Part shown: one piece after another, positions 41,001 through 49,501 of the stretch
Numbering within the stretch: position 1 is the stretch's first letter
Layout of the letters: each line of letters starts with the position of its first letter
NCBI RefSeq assembly: GCF_002934605.1
Contig: NZ_PTJC01000005.1
Location: 2,046,001-2,110,000, forward strand
Reading direction: 5' to 3'
Origin: Neolewinella xylanilytica
GTDB lineage: Bacteria > Bacteroidota > Bacteroidia > Chitinophagales > Saprospiraceae
Length of the DNA: 64,000 nt
Program-made: the position numbers and the translations under genes
The notes under the pieces: model-generated
Told to the model about the DNA's origin: nothing
Seen by the model: only the letters and a program-made list of their open reading frames with translations
The model's database searches: none

Positions 41001-42863
41001 ATGGCAGAAACCACTTATACGGAAGATAACATCCGCTCCCTCGACTGGAAGGAGCACATCCGCATGCGGCCCGGCATGTACATCGGCAAACTGGGCGATG
41101 GTTCCAGCCCCGATGACGGGATCTATATTCTGCTTAAGGAGGTAATCGACAACTCCATAGACGAGTACGTGATGGGGCACGGCCGGCAGATCGACGTGAC
41201 GATTGAGGATGGCACCGTACGTATCCGCGACTACGGGCGGGGCATTCCACTCGGAAAGGTCGTCGACGTCGTATCGAAGATCAACACCGGCGGTAAGTAC
41301 GACAGCAAGGCCTTCAAGAAGGCGGTAGGACTGAACGGCGTCGGCCTCAAGGCCACCAACGCCCTTTCCGACGACTTCCGGGTCTACGCCGTCCGGGAGG
41401 GCAAGCTCAAGCAGGCCGACTTCTCCCAGGGAAACCTGGTGAAGGACCACAAGGCGACTAAAACGGAGGAAACGGACGGTACTTACGTGAGCTTCGTTCC
41501 CGATAGCTCCATCTTCAAGAAATACCGCTTCCGCAATGACTTCGTAGAGAATCAGCTCTGGAATTACGCTTACCTCAACGCGGGACTGAAGATCAACTTC
41601 AACGGCAAGACGCTGGTGTCGAAGAACGGTCTTCGCGACTTGCTGGAGCGGAAGACCAACGTGGAGCAGCTGCGGTACGACATCATCCACCTGAAGGATA
41701 CCGACATCGAGGTGGCCATTACCCACGGCAACGCTTACGGGGAAAATTACTTCAGTTTCGTCAACGGTCAGTTCACCACCCAGGGCGGTACCCACCTGAC
41801 CGCCTTCCGCCAGGCGTTGGTCGAGACGGTGCAGAAGCACTACAATAAGAACTACGACCGCAAGGATATCCTGGCCAGTGTGATCGCGGCCATCGCGATC
41901 AAGGTGGAGGAACCGGTCTTTGAATCCCAGACCAAGACCAAGCTCGGTAGCACCGATATGGGACCACAGGGGCCAACCGTCCAGACATTCCTCCGGAATT
42001 TCCTGATGGAGAAGCTGGACAATTTTCTACACAAGAATCCTACCATCGCCCAGTCGCTGGAGAAGCGGATTAAGCAAAGCGAACGGGAGCGCAAGGAGAT
42101 CGCCGGCATCAAGAAACTGGCCAACCAGCGCGCGAAAAAAGCGAACCTTCACAACAAGAAGCTCCGCGACTGCCGCGTCCACTTCAGCGACAATGCCAAG
42201 ACGAAAGACGAGGAGACCCGTTTGGCGACGACCATCTTCATTACCGAGGGTGATTCGGCGAGCGGCTCGATTACGGTTGCCCGCGACGTACAGACCCAGG
42301 CGGTCTTCTCGCTCCGGGGTAAGCCGTTGAACTGTTTCGGCCTAACGAAGAAGGTAGTCTACGAGAACGAGGAATTCAATCTCCTCCAGCACGCCCTCAA
42401 CATCGAAGACGACGTCGACGAAATTCGGTACAACCGGGTGGTGATCGCCACCGACGCCGACGTGGACGGGATGCACATCCGCCTGCTGTTGCTCACCTTC
42501 TTCCTGCAGTTCTTCCCCGATATGGTCGAGAAGGGGCACCTATACATCCTGGAGACACCGCTCTTCCGGGTTCGGGACAAGCAGAAAACCTACTACTGCT
42601 ACAGCGAGGAGGAAAAGCAGGACGCCGTCCGTAAGCTGCGCGGCAAGGCGGAGATCACCCGATTCAAAGGACTCGGCGAGATTTCGCCCAACGAGTTCAA
42701 GGACTTCATCGGAGAGGGCATTCGCCTGGAACCCGTCGTCATGGCCGCCAATACCAACATCGATGATTTACTGAGCTACTACATGGGTAAGAATACGCCT
42801 TCCCGCCAGAACTTCATCATCGATAACCTGCGGGTGGAGCGGGATGAGGAAGAGGTGGTGTAG
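41001..42863 (+). CDS. parE: DNA topoisomerase IV subunit B
   Basis: 620 residues, ATPase subunit of a type IIA topoisomerase that decatenates chromosomes. GHKL ATPase motifs: [46 protein letters not shown]; transducer region with the QTKTKLGS loop; TOPRIM motifs [21 protein letters not shown] and [23 protein letters not shown]-terminal [16 protein letters not shown]. The ~620-residue length and the [22 protein letters not shown] start separate it from GyrB of the phylum, which is longer. parC does not follow; an 8-bp repeat element and UspA do. An excellent promoter precedes it. Confidence 0.93.
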   Translation: MAETTYTEDNIRSLDWKEHIRMRPGMYIGKLGDGSSPDDGIYILLKEVIDNSIDEYVMGHGRQIDVTIEDGTVRIRDYGRGIPLGKVVDVVSKINTGGKYDSKAFKKAVGLNGVGLKATNALSDDFRVYAVREGKLKQADFSQGNLVKDHKATKTEETDGTYVSFVPDSSIFKKYRFRNDFVENQLWNYAYLNAGLKINFNGKTLVSKNGLRDLLERKTNVEQLRYDIIHLKDTDIEVAITHGNAYGENYFSFVNGQFTTQGGTHLTAFRQALVETVQKHYNKNYDRKDILASVIAAIAIKVEEPVFESQTKTKLGSTDMGPQGPTVQTFLRNFLMEKLDNFLHKNPTIAQSLEKRIKQSERERKEIAGIKKLANQRAKKANLHNKKLRDCRVHFSDNAKTKDEETRLATTIFITEGDSASGSITVARDVQTQAVFSLRGKPLNCFGLTKKVVYENEEFNLLQHALNIEDDVDEIRYNRVVIATDADVDGMHIRLLLLTFFLQFFPDMVEKGHLYILETPLFRVRDKQKTYYCYSEEEKQDAVRKLRGKAEITRFKGLGEISPNEFKDFIGEGIRLEPVVMAANTNIDDLLSYYMGKNTPSRQNFIIDNLRVERDEEEVV

Positions 42864-42864
42864 T

Positions 42865-43120
42865 TCTTTAGTCGGGTAGTTTGTTAGTTCTTTAGTCGGG
42901 TAGTCGGGTAGTCGGGTAGTCTTTTAGTCGGGTAGTTAGTTTGTCTTATTGAGGGGCAGATCTTGTAGTCGGGAAATTTGTCATCGGGAGTGAACACGCT
43001 GGTTTTCAGGCGGTTGCCGACTAAAAGACTAAAAGACTAAAAGACTAAAAGACTAAAAGACTAAAAGACTAAAAGACTAAAAGACTAAAAGACTAAAAGA
43101 CCAAAAGACTAAAAGACTAA
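42865..43120. repeat. 8-bp tandem arrays in inverted orientation, right arm supplies a stop codon
   Basis: The left arm (42865-42940) has TAGTC-containing 8-mers (TTCTTTAGTC, GGGTAGTC, TTTTAGTC). After a ~75-bp spacer the right arm (43019-43120) has twelve GACTAAAA units in perfect phase (one is GACCAAAA) and a partial unit. The CTA of that last unit (43117-43119) is the stop codon of the minus-strand UspA gene, and the left arm begins one base after the parE stop. The element therefore fills the whole intergenic gap. In single strands the arms could pair into a long hairpin. Confidence 0.9.
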
Positions 43121-43941
43121 GCATTCAAGTGAAAGACCAGAACCGGAACCTCCGGATGCAGCACCATCTGCTTGGTAGCGCTCTTATGGAAGAGATTTTC
43201 CCAGAAGCCGCGGTGTTCGGTGACCATAACGGCCAGGTGGACGGGATTGGCGCGTAGATAATTGACGAGGCCTTCGCGGACGGTATCACCTGTGACTTCG
43301 ACGATCTCGAAGGCGAATTCGGGGTCCGGGTTATTGAAAAGGGGGGCAAAGAGCTTCTCGCGCTCGCGGCGGTTATCGCCGTCATCCTGGTTGACGTGGA
43401 CGAAATGGATCCGGGCACGGAATAGATCGTTAAAGTCCATGAGCTTCAACACGGCTTTTCGGCTTAGGCTCAGGCTGTTGCTAGCGTAGAGGATGTGGCG
43501 GTAATCGTCGAAGCGGGCACCCTGGGGAACGAGCAATACCGGGCAGTGTGCCTTTTGGGCTACCTCGGAGGAGATACTACCGAACACCGATTCTAATACG
43601 TCACTATCTCCGGTTGCACCGAGTATGACCAGGTCGTAGCGCTTACTCTCGTCAACGATCTTGTCGGCGGGAAATCCAAGCATGAGTTCGCTGCGGCGGC
43701 GTACTTCGGGGTGGGGCGTCCGCATCTTCAAAAATTCGCCCAGCGCGTCTTCCCGGGCGTCCATCAATTCCCCCACGGGGGCGGCGGATAGCGCTTCACC
43801 GGCGGCAACGGTCTGGGGAGTAAAGACATGGATGACGTGGATGTCTCGAATGCCGATCGAGGCACAAAAAGCTTCTGCGTAGCGCAGGGCAGCGGCGGAG
43901 CCTTTGCTGAAATCGATGGAGACTAGGACGTTCTTTATCAT
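43117..43941 (-). CDS. Universal stress protein with two UspA domains
   Basis: 274 residues from the ATG giving MIKNVLVSIDFSKGSAAALRYAEAFC; the longer frame to 44001 is not conserved-looking. Domain 1 (1-~145) has the ATP-binding signature LVILGATGDSDVLESVFGSISSEVAQKAHCPVLLVP (GxxG-x9-GS). Domain 2 (~150-274) is diverged: ILYASNSLSLSRKAVLKLMD...IHFVHVNQDD...HLAVMVTEHRGFWENLFHKSATKQMVLHPEVPVLVFHLNA, lacking the Gly-rich loop. This tandem type is common in Bacteroidota and stays in the cytosol. The stop codon is contributed by the GACTAAAA array. A TATCTTTC box is present upstream on the minus strand. Confidence 0.9.
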   Translation of the reverse strand: MIKNVLVSIDFSKGSAAALRYAEAFCASIGIRDIHVIHVFTPQTVAAGEALSAAPVGELMDAREDALGEFLKMRTPHPEVRRRSELMLGFPADKIVDESKRYDLVILGATGDSDVLESVFGSISSEVAQKAHCPVLLVPQGARFDDYRHILYASNSLSLSRKAVLKLMDFNDLFRARIHFVHVNQDDGDNRREREKLFAPLFNNPDPEFAFEIVEVTGDTVREGLVNYLRANPVHLAVMVTEHRGFWENLFHKSATKQMVLHPEVPVLVFHLNA

Positions 43942-44042
43942 GTTCGTACACAGTAAGTAGGGCGAAAGATAACCGGACGGTTCCACTTCCCGGCAATCCA
44001 TTCCCGCTTTAGGCTGTTATCATCCGGATTGCTACTTCCCCC

Positions 44043-45245
44043 ATGCCCGTATCCTGCCCGTCCATTCGTCCGCCTACCCCCCGCATCGGTACCGAGTGGC
44101 AGAAGGTACCCGGCGCGGCCGGTTGGCGGCTCAAGCACTTTCGTACGCCGGCAGACTGGACCGACTGGGCCCGCGATTTTTCCGAAGGGAGTATTTGGAT
44201 GAGCGCGTCTTACCTAAAGTTCCTCCACGAGCACCCGCAGGGAATGGACAGTGAGGCAATCGCCTTGCGGCACGACGACTATGACCGTCCGATATTGCTA
44301 TCCGTGCAGTCGACTGGATTCCGCCTTGCCGATCAGGTTCGGGCCAGTATATCCGGTGGGGAATGGACAAGCCGGGTGTGGCGGCGCGTCCTCGGCCAAA
44401 TTCCGTTGCGCATTAAGGTAATCGGGCAACTGCTGGTCTCCGGACCGTTCGGAGGTACCGGCCTGGACGCCCTGCCACCGGATCAGGCGGTCGATGTATT
44501 GGAAGCCACTGGACGGTACCTGATGCAGACGGGCAGCGGATTTATGGGACTGGTGATCAAGGATCTGTTTCCGAAAGACCACCCGGTTACAAGCGGATTG
44601 GAGGCGCGGGGATTTGCGCCGCTCGGGGTTGACCCGGTCATGTGCCTGGACCTGACTGCCTTTGCTAGCTTTTCCGATTACCTGGGTGGGCTGTCCAGCA
44701 AATACCGGGTTCGGTACCGGCGGGCACGCAAAAAACTTGCTGGGTTAGAACGACGACGGCTGTCGAAGGAGGAAGTGCTTACCAAGCTATCGTTGATCCA
44801 CGATCTGCACCGGGAAACGGCGGGTGGGGCGGATTTTAGTTTGGTCGAGGTATCGAGGGAATATTTCGTCTGGTTGCGGGAACGGGCGGACTTCCATGGT
44901 TATTTCGACGGCGAGGAACTGGTAGGCTTTACTACCGGAATGGTAAGCGGAGAAACCTATCACGCTCATTTTTTAGGGATGCGCGAGGCGTATAAATTCA
45001 GCCATCATCTCTACCATAATATGCTCTTTGACTTGCTGAAGGATGCTCTGCTCGCGCGATCGGTCGTGCTGGACTATGGGCGGACGGCCCTGGAAATTAA
45101 GAGTTCCTTGGGCGCCCGGGCTGAATACTGGGCGGTGGTGGCGCGGGGCCGCCACGGTTGGATGAGCCGCTGGGTCGGACCGCTTACCCGGCTCCTTCAC
45201 CGGCCCCCGAATTGGGAAGCGCGTAGCCCCTTTAAGGGAGGTTGA
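44043..45245 (+). CDS. GNAT/FemAB-like acetyltransferase-fold protein
   Basis: 400 residues, no signal peptide. The central and C-terminal parts resemble the Acetyltransf_6 / peptidoglycan-bridge (FemAB-like) group: FSDYLGGLSSKYRVRYRRARKKLAGLERRRLSKEEV, LHRETAGGADFSLVEVSREYFVWL, FHGYFDGEELVGFTTGMVSGETYHAHFLGMREAYKFSHHLYHNMLFDLLKDAL, and LDYGRTALEIKSSLGARAEYW. Members move an acyl or aminoacyl group from a CoA or tRNA donor; the acceptor is unknown here. It is divergent from UspA. The start ATG lies after a weak purine-poor leader. Confidence 0.7.
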   Translation: MPVSCPSIRPPTPRIGTEWQKVPGAAGWRLKHFRTPADWTDWARDFSEGSIWMSASYLKFLHEHPQGMDSEAIALRHDDYDRPILLSVQSTGFRLADQVRASISGGEWTSRVWRRVLGQIPLRIKVIGQLLVSGPFGGTGLDALPPDQAVDVLEATGRYLMQTGSGFMGLVIKDLFPKDHPVTSGLEARGFAPLGVDPVMCLDLTAFASFSDYLGGLSSKYRVRYRRARKKLAGLERRRLSKEEVLTKLSLIHDLHRETAGGADFSLVEVSREYFVWLRERADFHGYFDGEELVGFTTGMVSGETYHAHFLGMREAYKFSHHLYHNMLFDLLKDALLARSVVLDYGRTALEIKSSLGARAEYWAVVARGRHGWMSRWVGPLTRLLHRPPNWEARSPFKGG

Positions 45246-45293
45246 TGGTTGCGTTAAATTTGCATCATTTGGTGGTTGTCAAGACAACCCACG
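45231..45293 (+). promoter_or_regulatory. Possible promoter plus early hairpin in the 45246-45425 gap
   Basis: TTTA (45231-45234), 20 bases, TAAATTTG (45255-45262) fits the Bacteroidota consensus with one mismatch. A GTGGTTGTC / GACAACCCAC hairpin follows at about 45272-45293. The transcript would carry a leader of about 160 bases to the 45426 gene, or be a short RNA. Weak evidence. Confidence 0.3.
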
Positions 45294-45425
45294 GGCGATA
45301 AAAGGGGTTCCATAGGATAGTTGATCACGCGAAATATTCAGTAGGTAAAATTTGCCTTGAACGCAATTTTATCCTATTTTCCACGTCGGTAGTTCACTGC
45401 CCGTAAGCCAAATAGACATCGTAAA

Positions 45426-45656
45426 ATGAGCACCAGAAAGAACCTGAAGTACAAGTACCTGAAGACCAAAATTGCTCTCAGTCAAACCGTTCAGCAACTT
45501 CTGGAGATCAACCGAAAGCGAAAGTTCTTTCGCGAGGATCCTAAACGGGAAACACAGCTCAACGAGGAATTGAAAGTTCTTAACGCGACCGCCGAAATTC
45601 AGGCCCGTACCCTGAAAAGCTACGAGGAAAGCCTGGAAAAGCTCGAGCGGGCATAA
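45426..45656 (+). CDS. Small coiled-coil protein, 76 residues
   Basis: MSTRKNLKYKYLKTKIALSQ followed by a continuous charged helix (TVQQLLEINRKRKFFREDPK, LNEELKVLNATAEIQARTLKSYEESLEKLERA). It is predicted to be almost entirely alpha-helical/coiled coil, with no Cys and no signal peptide. Codon choice fits a real gene and the start follows a 180-bp gap that contains promoter-like boxes. No family recognised; possibly a regulatory or structural small protein. Confidence 0.55.
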   Translation: MSTRKNLKYKYLKTKIALSQTVQQLLEINRKRKFFREDPKRETQLNEELKVLNATAEIQARTLKSYEESLEKLERA

Positions 45657-45778
45657 GCCCGTCACCGCCGGAGCATTCTTAAGAATTTTCACGCTCGTTA
45701 AACAATCGATAAAGCGGCGTTTAGTTCGGATTTAATGGGTTGGTATCCAGACCTTTGGCATAATCAATATGCCCGGTC

Positions 45779-46216
45779 ATGCGGTACGCCTCCCTTTTCC
45801 TTTTCCCCATCGTGGTGCTTCTCGGTGCTTGCTCGATTGAAGATCGTATCGAACGCCGCGAGGATAGATTGCTTGGCACGTGGCAGATCGATAAAGCTAC
45901 CTTCAAAGATGACAATGCCCTTTTCGGGAGCAACGTAACCAACGAATTCCGGGGCGACGTGGTCACTTTTTTTCCTGATTATACGCTCTTGTACCAAACC
46001 GGAGTGGGAACCCTCTTCGACGGCTACTGGGCCATCTCCGCCGTTCGCGACCTGGACGACGATACCGAATTTACGCTGGACGCCGACTTCTTTGACTTTA
46101 CAGGCCGACCGGATTTCCAGTGGCTGGGGACGATCAACCGGCTAACCGGCAACTCGCTCAACATAACCGTGTTCGAGCGGGGTGGGGTACTTCAGCTGCG
46201 GTGGGATAAGCTGTGA
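45779..46216 (+). CDS. Lipocalin-like hypothetical lipoprotein
   Basis: 145 residues with lipoprotein signal MRYASLFLFPIVVLLGAC (Cys18). The mature protein starts IEDRIERREDRLLGTWQIDKATF, then VTFFPDYTLLYQTGVGTLFDGYW, DDDTEFTLDADFFDFTGRPDFQW and NSLNITVFERGGVLQLRWDKL: the 'LLGTW.i......FF.dgT......G.y' layout of lipocalin-like/DUF4923-type lipoproteins in Bacteroidota. Function unknown; outer-membrane tethered by inference. Its last 25 bases overlap the 3' end of the convergent BASS transporter gene. Confidence 0.72.
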   Translation: MRYASLFLFPIVVLLGACSIEDRIERREDRLLGTWQIDKATFKDDNALFGSNVTNEFRGDVVTFFPDYTLLYQTGVGTLFDGYWAISAVRDLDDDTEFTLDADFFDFTGRPDFQWLGTINRLTGNSLNITVFERGGVLQLRWDKL

Positions 46217-47094
46217 TCGCGGCGGCGGTCGGCACGTTCTACGTAGACGATCTGCCCGGCAACGAAGATGTTCTGAAACAGGATGTAGAGCATCGGGCCG
46301 AGAACGACGAGTGGGTTGATGTATTCCAGTGCGATCCAGATGGACAGCATAGTGTTCTTACGACCGAATGCCAGGCTGCCTTCGACGGTGTAGCCGGGCG
46401 GACTGATGCGTCCGCCCACGGCGAAGTTGAACGACATCAGCACGGCTACCGCGCCAGCAGCTACGACCAGGAACAGGGTAGGGGTATCGTCGGCGGAGCG
46501 CAGGTAATGGGAGAGGCTCCCCGAAGCGACGGTGATGTTGCTCAGGAATAAGCCAAAGCCGTAGGGCGCTACTCGGCGGAGAAAAGAGCGGGCGGTTCCG
46601 CCGTAACGCCGCACCAATTGCCCAAGGACGAGTGGTACGACAATCGTACTCCCGATGGTCAGGATGAGGCGCCCGAGCGCGGCTACGGAAAGTTCCACTC
46701 CCAGTAGCCAGGGAAGGACTACGGGAACGGTGAGGGCAAAAACGCCGTGAGTGACCATGATCGCTCCCACCATGTAACCTGCGCTCCGGCGCATAAGCTC
46801 CGCAAGCACCGGCGTGATTACGGCCGTCGGGGCCAGGCCCATTAGCATAAGCGTAAGCCCCATATCCGGGTCGTACAACCGCCCCGAGAAATACGCCGCG
46901 AGCCCGACAGGGGGAAGCAGGAGCGCGATCCAGATCTGTTTTCGGCTGAAGATGCTGCTGTCGATGCGAATATTCAGAAAAGAAAAGAACAGTAGGGCCA
47001 TCAGGAAAGGACGCAGCGTGAAGGTGTACGCGTCCAACTGGGGCAGGAAGAGGCCGGCCGCCAGGGCAATCAGGATGAGGATGGATTTGGTCAT
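46192..47094 (-). CDS. Bile acid:sodium symporter (BASS) family transporter
   Basis: 300 residues, ~9-10 transmembrane helices. Features of the family: ILILIALAAGLFLPQLDAYTFTLRPFLMALLFFSFLNIRID, LGLAPTAVITPVLAELMRRSAGYMVGAIMVTHGVFALTVPVVLPWLLG, and the C-terminal half FAVGGRISPPGYTVEGSLAFGRKNTMLSIWIALEYINPLVVLGPMLYILFQN, including the G-R-K-N-T motif seen near the ion-binding crossover helix. Substrates in the family include bile acids, pyruvate, pantothenate and arsenite; none can be chosen. The hydrophilic C-terminal tail (VERADRRRDHSLSHRS) is encoded by DNA shared with the convergent gene. Confidence 0.82.
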   Translation of the reverse strand: MTKSILILIALAAGLFLPQLDAYTFTLRPFLMALLFFSFLNIRIDSSIFSRKQIWIALLLPPVGLAAYFSGRLYDPDMGLTLMLMGLAPTAVITPVLAELMRRSAGYMVGAIMVTHGVFALTVPVVLPWLLGVELSVAALGRLILTIGSTIVVPLVLGQLVRRYGGTARSFLRRVAPYGFGLFLSNITVASGSLSHYLRSADDTPTLFLVVAAGAVAVLMSFNFAVGGRISPPGYTVEGSLAFGRKNTMLSIWIALEYINPLVVLGPMLYILFQNIFVAGQIVYVERADRRRDHSLSHRS

Positions 47095-47137
47095 GGAGAA
47101 GCGGCTACCGGCACGGGCAAACCTACAGCTAATGTTT

Positions 47138-47145
47138 TACCTTCG
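47138..47145 (+). promoter_or_regulatory. -7-like box directly before trpS
   Basis: TACCTTCG ends four bases before the trpS ATG, as in front of the helicase at 24321. Predicts a leaderless mRNA. Confidence 0.45.
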
Positions 47146-47149
47146 CGCC

Positions 47150-48136
47150 ATGTCCAACCGCCAGACCATCCTATCCGGTATCCAGCCCACCGGCAAGCTG
47201 CATTTCGGGCGCTACTTCGGGGCCGTTGAAAATTGGAAGCGCCTCCAAGAAACGTACGACTGCCTCTACATGGTGGTGAACTACCACGCCATGACCATGC
47301 CCTTCACCGCTAAGAAGCTGGCGGAGAACTCCTGGGAGCTTTGTTTCAACTTGCTGGCTTGCGGGATTAAGGTCGAGAACCTCTTCATCCAGAGCCTCGT
47401 TCCGGAGCATACGGAGTTGAACTGGATACTTAACTGCTTCAGCAGCTACGGGCAACTTACCCGGATGACCCAGTTCAAGGACAAGGGAGCGCAGAACGAA
47501 GACTTTGTCAGTGCGGGCCTGTTGACTTACCCCGTACTACAAGCCGCCGACATCCTGATATATAAGGCCGGGGTGGTACCGGTCGGGAAAGACCAGGAGC
47601 AACACCTGGAGCTCACGCGGGACATCGCCCAGCGATTCAACAACTTCGCGGAAAAGGAATTTTTTCCGATACCGGAGGCACTCTATACCCAGGTGCCGAA
47701 GGTGATGTCGACGGCCGATCCTACCCGTAAAATGAGTGCCAGCCTGGGGGATAAGCACAACATTGACGTGTTCGCCGACGAAGCCCGAATCCGGAAGCAG
47801 GTTCGCTCCGCGGTAACCGACACCGGTGAGGAAAGCGGGGATATGTCTCCCGGTGTGGCTAACCTCTTCAGTTTGTTGGCGGCGTCCGGGCGGAAGGAGG
47901 CGCACGATTCCCTGTTAGTGGACTACGAAGCGGGAAACCTGAAGTACGCCGATCTGAAGGAAGCCGTGGCCGACGGACTCGTAGCGATTGCCGGTCGGGT
48001 GCAAGAGAATCTTCGGGAACTGAAGCGCGACCGGCGGGGGGTAAAGGATCAAATCAAACAAAGCAGCTTCGAGATCCGCAAGCGGGCCCAGGAAACCGTG
48101 AAGGAGGTGAAAGCGATCTGTGGTTTGGTGAAGTGA
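47150..48136 (+). CDS. trpS: Tryptophanyl-tRNA synthetase
   Basis: 328 residues from the ATG at 47150 (MSNRQTILSGIQPTGKLHFG); the frame is open far upstream antisense to the BASS gene, but the conserved start and the promoter-like box fix this ATG. Class Ic synthetase that charges tRNA-Trp in the cytosol. Motifs: SGIQPTGKLHFGRYFGAVENW (HIGH-type, LHFG), VVNYHAMTM, LTYPVLQAADILIYKAGVVPVGKDQEQHLELTRDIAQRFN, and KMSAS (KMSKS variant) in DPTRKMSASLGDKHNI. Length is normal. Nothing else in an operon; the next gene is convergent. Confidence 0.96.
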   Translation: MSNRQTILSGIQPTGKLHFGRYFGAVENWKRLQETYDCLYMVVNYHAMTMPFTAKKLAENSWELCFNLLACGIKVENLFIQSLVPEHTELNWILNCFSSYGQLTRMTQFKDKGAQNEDFVSAGLLTYPVLQAADILIYKAGVVPVGKDQEQHLELTRDIAQRFNNFAEKEFFPIPEALYTQVPKVMSTADPTRKMSASLGDKHNIDVFADEARIRKQVRSAVTDTGEESGDMSPGVANLFSLLAASGRKEAHDSLLVDYEAGNLKYADLKEAVADGLVAIAGRVQENLRELKRDRRGVKDQIKQSSFEIRKRAQETVKEVKAICGLVK

Positions 48137-48142
48137 TTCGGC

Positions 48143-49456
48143 CTACACGCCGAAAGCGTCCAGTAGGAAGCACCCGGCCAGGCCGATAACGCTGACCAGC
48201 GTTTCCATTACGGTCCAGCTACGGAGCGTTTGGGTAACCGACAGCCCGAAGTATTCCTTGAAGAGCCAGAAGCCGGTGTCGTTCACGTGGCTACAAGTGA
48301 GGCTTCCGGCGCCCGTGGCGAGTACGAGTAGCTCGGGCGAGACCTGTCCGGTACCCGCCAGGGGCAAGGCAATTCCCGCCGCGGTGATCGCCGCTACCGT
48401 AGCCGAACCAAGGGTGATCCGTAGTGCGGCCGCGATCATCCAGGCGATGAGCAGGGGGTGCGCATTAAAGTTTTCGAGGGTGGTGACGATGTATTCGCTC
48501 GTTCCGCTGTCCACCAGGACCTGTTTGAACGCACCGCCACCGGCGATAATCAACAGCACGGCAGCCATGGGAGCCAGCTGTGCCCCCACCCGCGACATGA
48601 GGTGACCGATCGACTGTCCGGTCCGGGAACCGAGTACGGCCATGGCAACGATCACGCCGACCAGCAGCGCAACCGTGGCATCACCGAGTACCAGCAGAAT
48701 GGCGGATCCGGCAATTTCCTCGTTCAGGGATTTCAGGGCGGCCACCCCTCCGAGCAGGAATACCGGTAGTAGGGCGCACAGTAGGCTCGGCAGGAACCCT
48801 GGCCGGTGGGAAGGGATTTCGGCATCATCTAAGGCCGCGGCGCCAATGGTCTGCGGCATGCCCGCCAGGGTTCGGGAGAAAAGCGGTCCGGCAATGATCA
48901 CGGAAGGAACCGCCAAGATCAGGCCGTAAAGCAGGGTTTTACCCAGGTCCGCCCCGTAGGTGTCGGCAATCAATACCGGCGCGGGGTGAGGGGGTAGAAA
49001 GCCGTGGGTCACCGAAAGGCTAGCCACGGAGGCTACCGCTACCATAGCCAGGGGAAGGCCCGTCTTCTTCGCCGTGGCGAAAATGATCGGCGCCATCATG
49101 ACGAACCCGACGGAATAGAATAGGGGAATACCGATTAGGAACCCGACCAGGCAGAGCCCCCAAACGACCGAATACCCCCGTTGGCTACCGACGAGCCGGT
49201 CCGTAATTTCCTGCGCTGCTCCGGTCTCGGCAATGACCCCGCCCAGGGCTGCCCCCAGACCGAGGATGAGCGCCAAACCACCCAGGGTATCTCCGACCCC
49301 CGCCGTAACGGAAGTCAGGGCATCAGCGGCGGGCATCCCAAGGAGCAGGCCCGCCGCAATGGCCACCAGGATGAGGGCGATAAAGGGGTGCCACTTTAAA
49401 AAGACGATGAGGACGAGCAGGCCGACAACGGCCAACAGGGTAATAATGATCGGCAT
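48143..49456 (-). CDS. Gluconate:H+ symporter family permease (GntP-like)
   Basis: 437 residues, about 12 membrane helices. GntP family hallmarks: FIALILVAIAAGLLLGMPAADALTSVTAGVGDTLGGLALILGLGAALGGVIAETGAAQEIT, GFLIGIPLFYSVGFVMMAPIIFATAKKTGLPL, THGFLPPHPAPVLIADTYGADLGKTLLYGL, GAFKQVLVDSG and GSLTCSHVNDTGFWLFKEYFGLSVTQTLRSWTVMET. It imports gluconate or related sugar acids with protons. No gluconate kinase lies nearby. It is convergent with trpS, with only six bases between the stops. Confidence 0.93.
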   Translation of the reverse strand: MPIIITLLAVVGLLVLIVFLKWHPFIALILVAIAAGLLLGMPAADALTSVTAGVGDTLGGLALILGLGAALGGVIAETGAAQEITDRLVGSQRGYSVVWGLCLVGFLIGIPLFYSVGFVMMAPIIFATAKKTGLPLAMVAVASVASLSVTHGFLPPHPAPVLIADTYGADLGKTLLYGLILAVPSVIIAGPLFSRTLAGMPQTIGAAALDDAEIPSHRPGFLPSLLCALLPVFLLGGVAALKSLNEEIAGSAILLVLGDATVALLVGVIVAMAVLGSRTGQSIGHLMSRVGAQLAPMAAVLLIIAGGGAFKQVLVDSGTSEYIVTTLENFNAHPLLIAWMIAAALRITLGSATVAAITAAGIALPLAGTGQVSPELLVLATGAGSLTCSHVNDTGFWLFKEYFGLSVTQTLRSWTVMETLVSVIGLAGCFLLDAFGV

Positions 49457-49501
49457 ACGGCCAAGATAGCTTATCCTGACTTGCGGCAGCTCGACGAATG
49501 G

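Noticed and set aside
43019-43120. CRISPR or microsatellite-only reading of the GACTAAAA array
   Set aside because: No unique spacers, so not CRISPR; the inverted partner array and gene-end placement make it more than a simple microsatellite, so it is reported as a repeat element.
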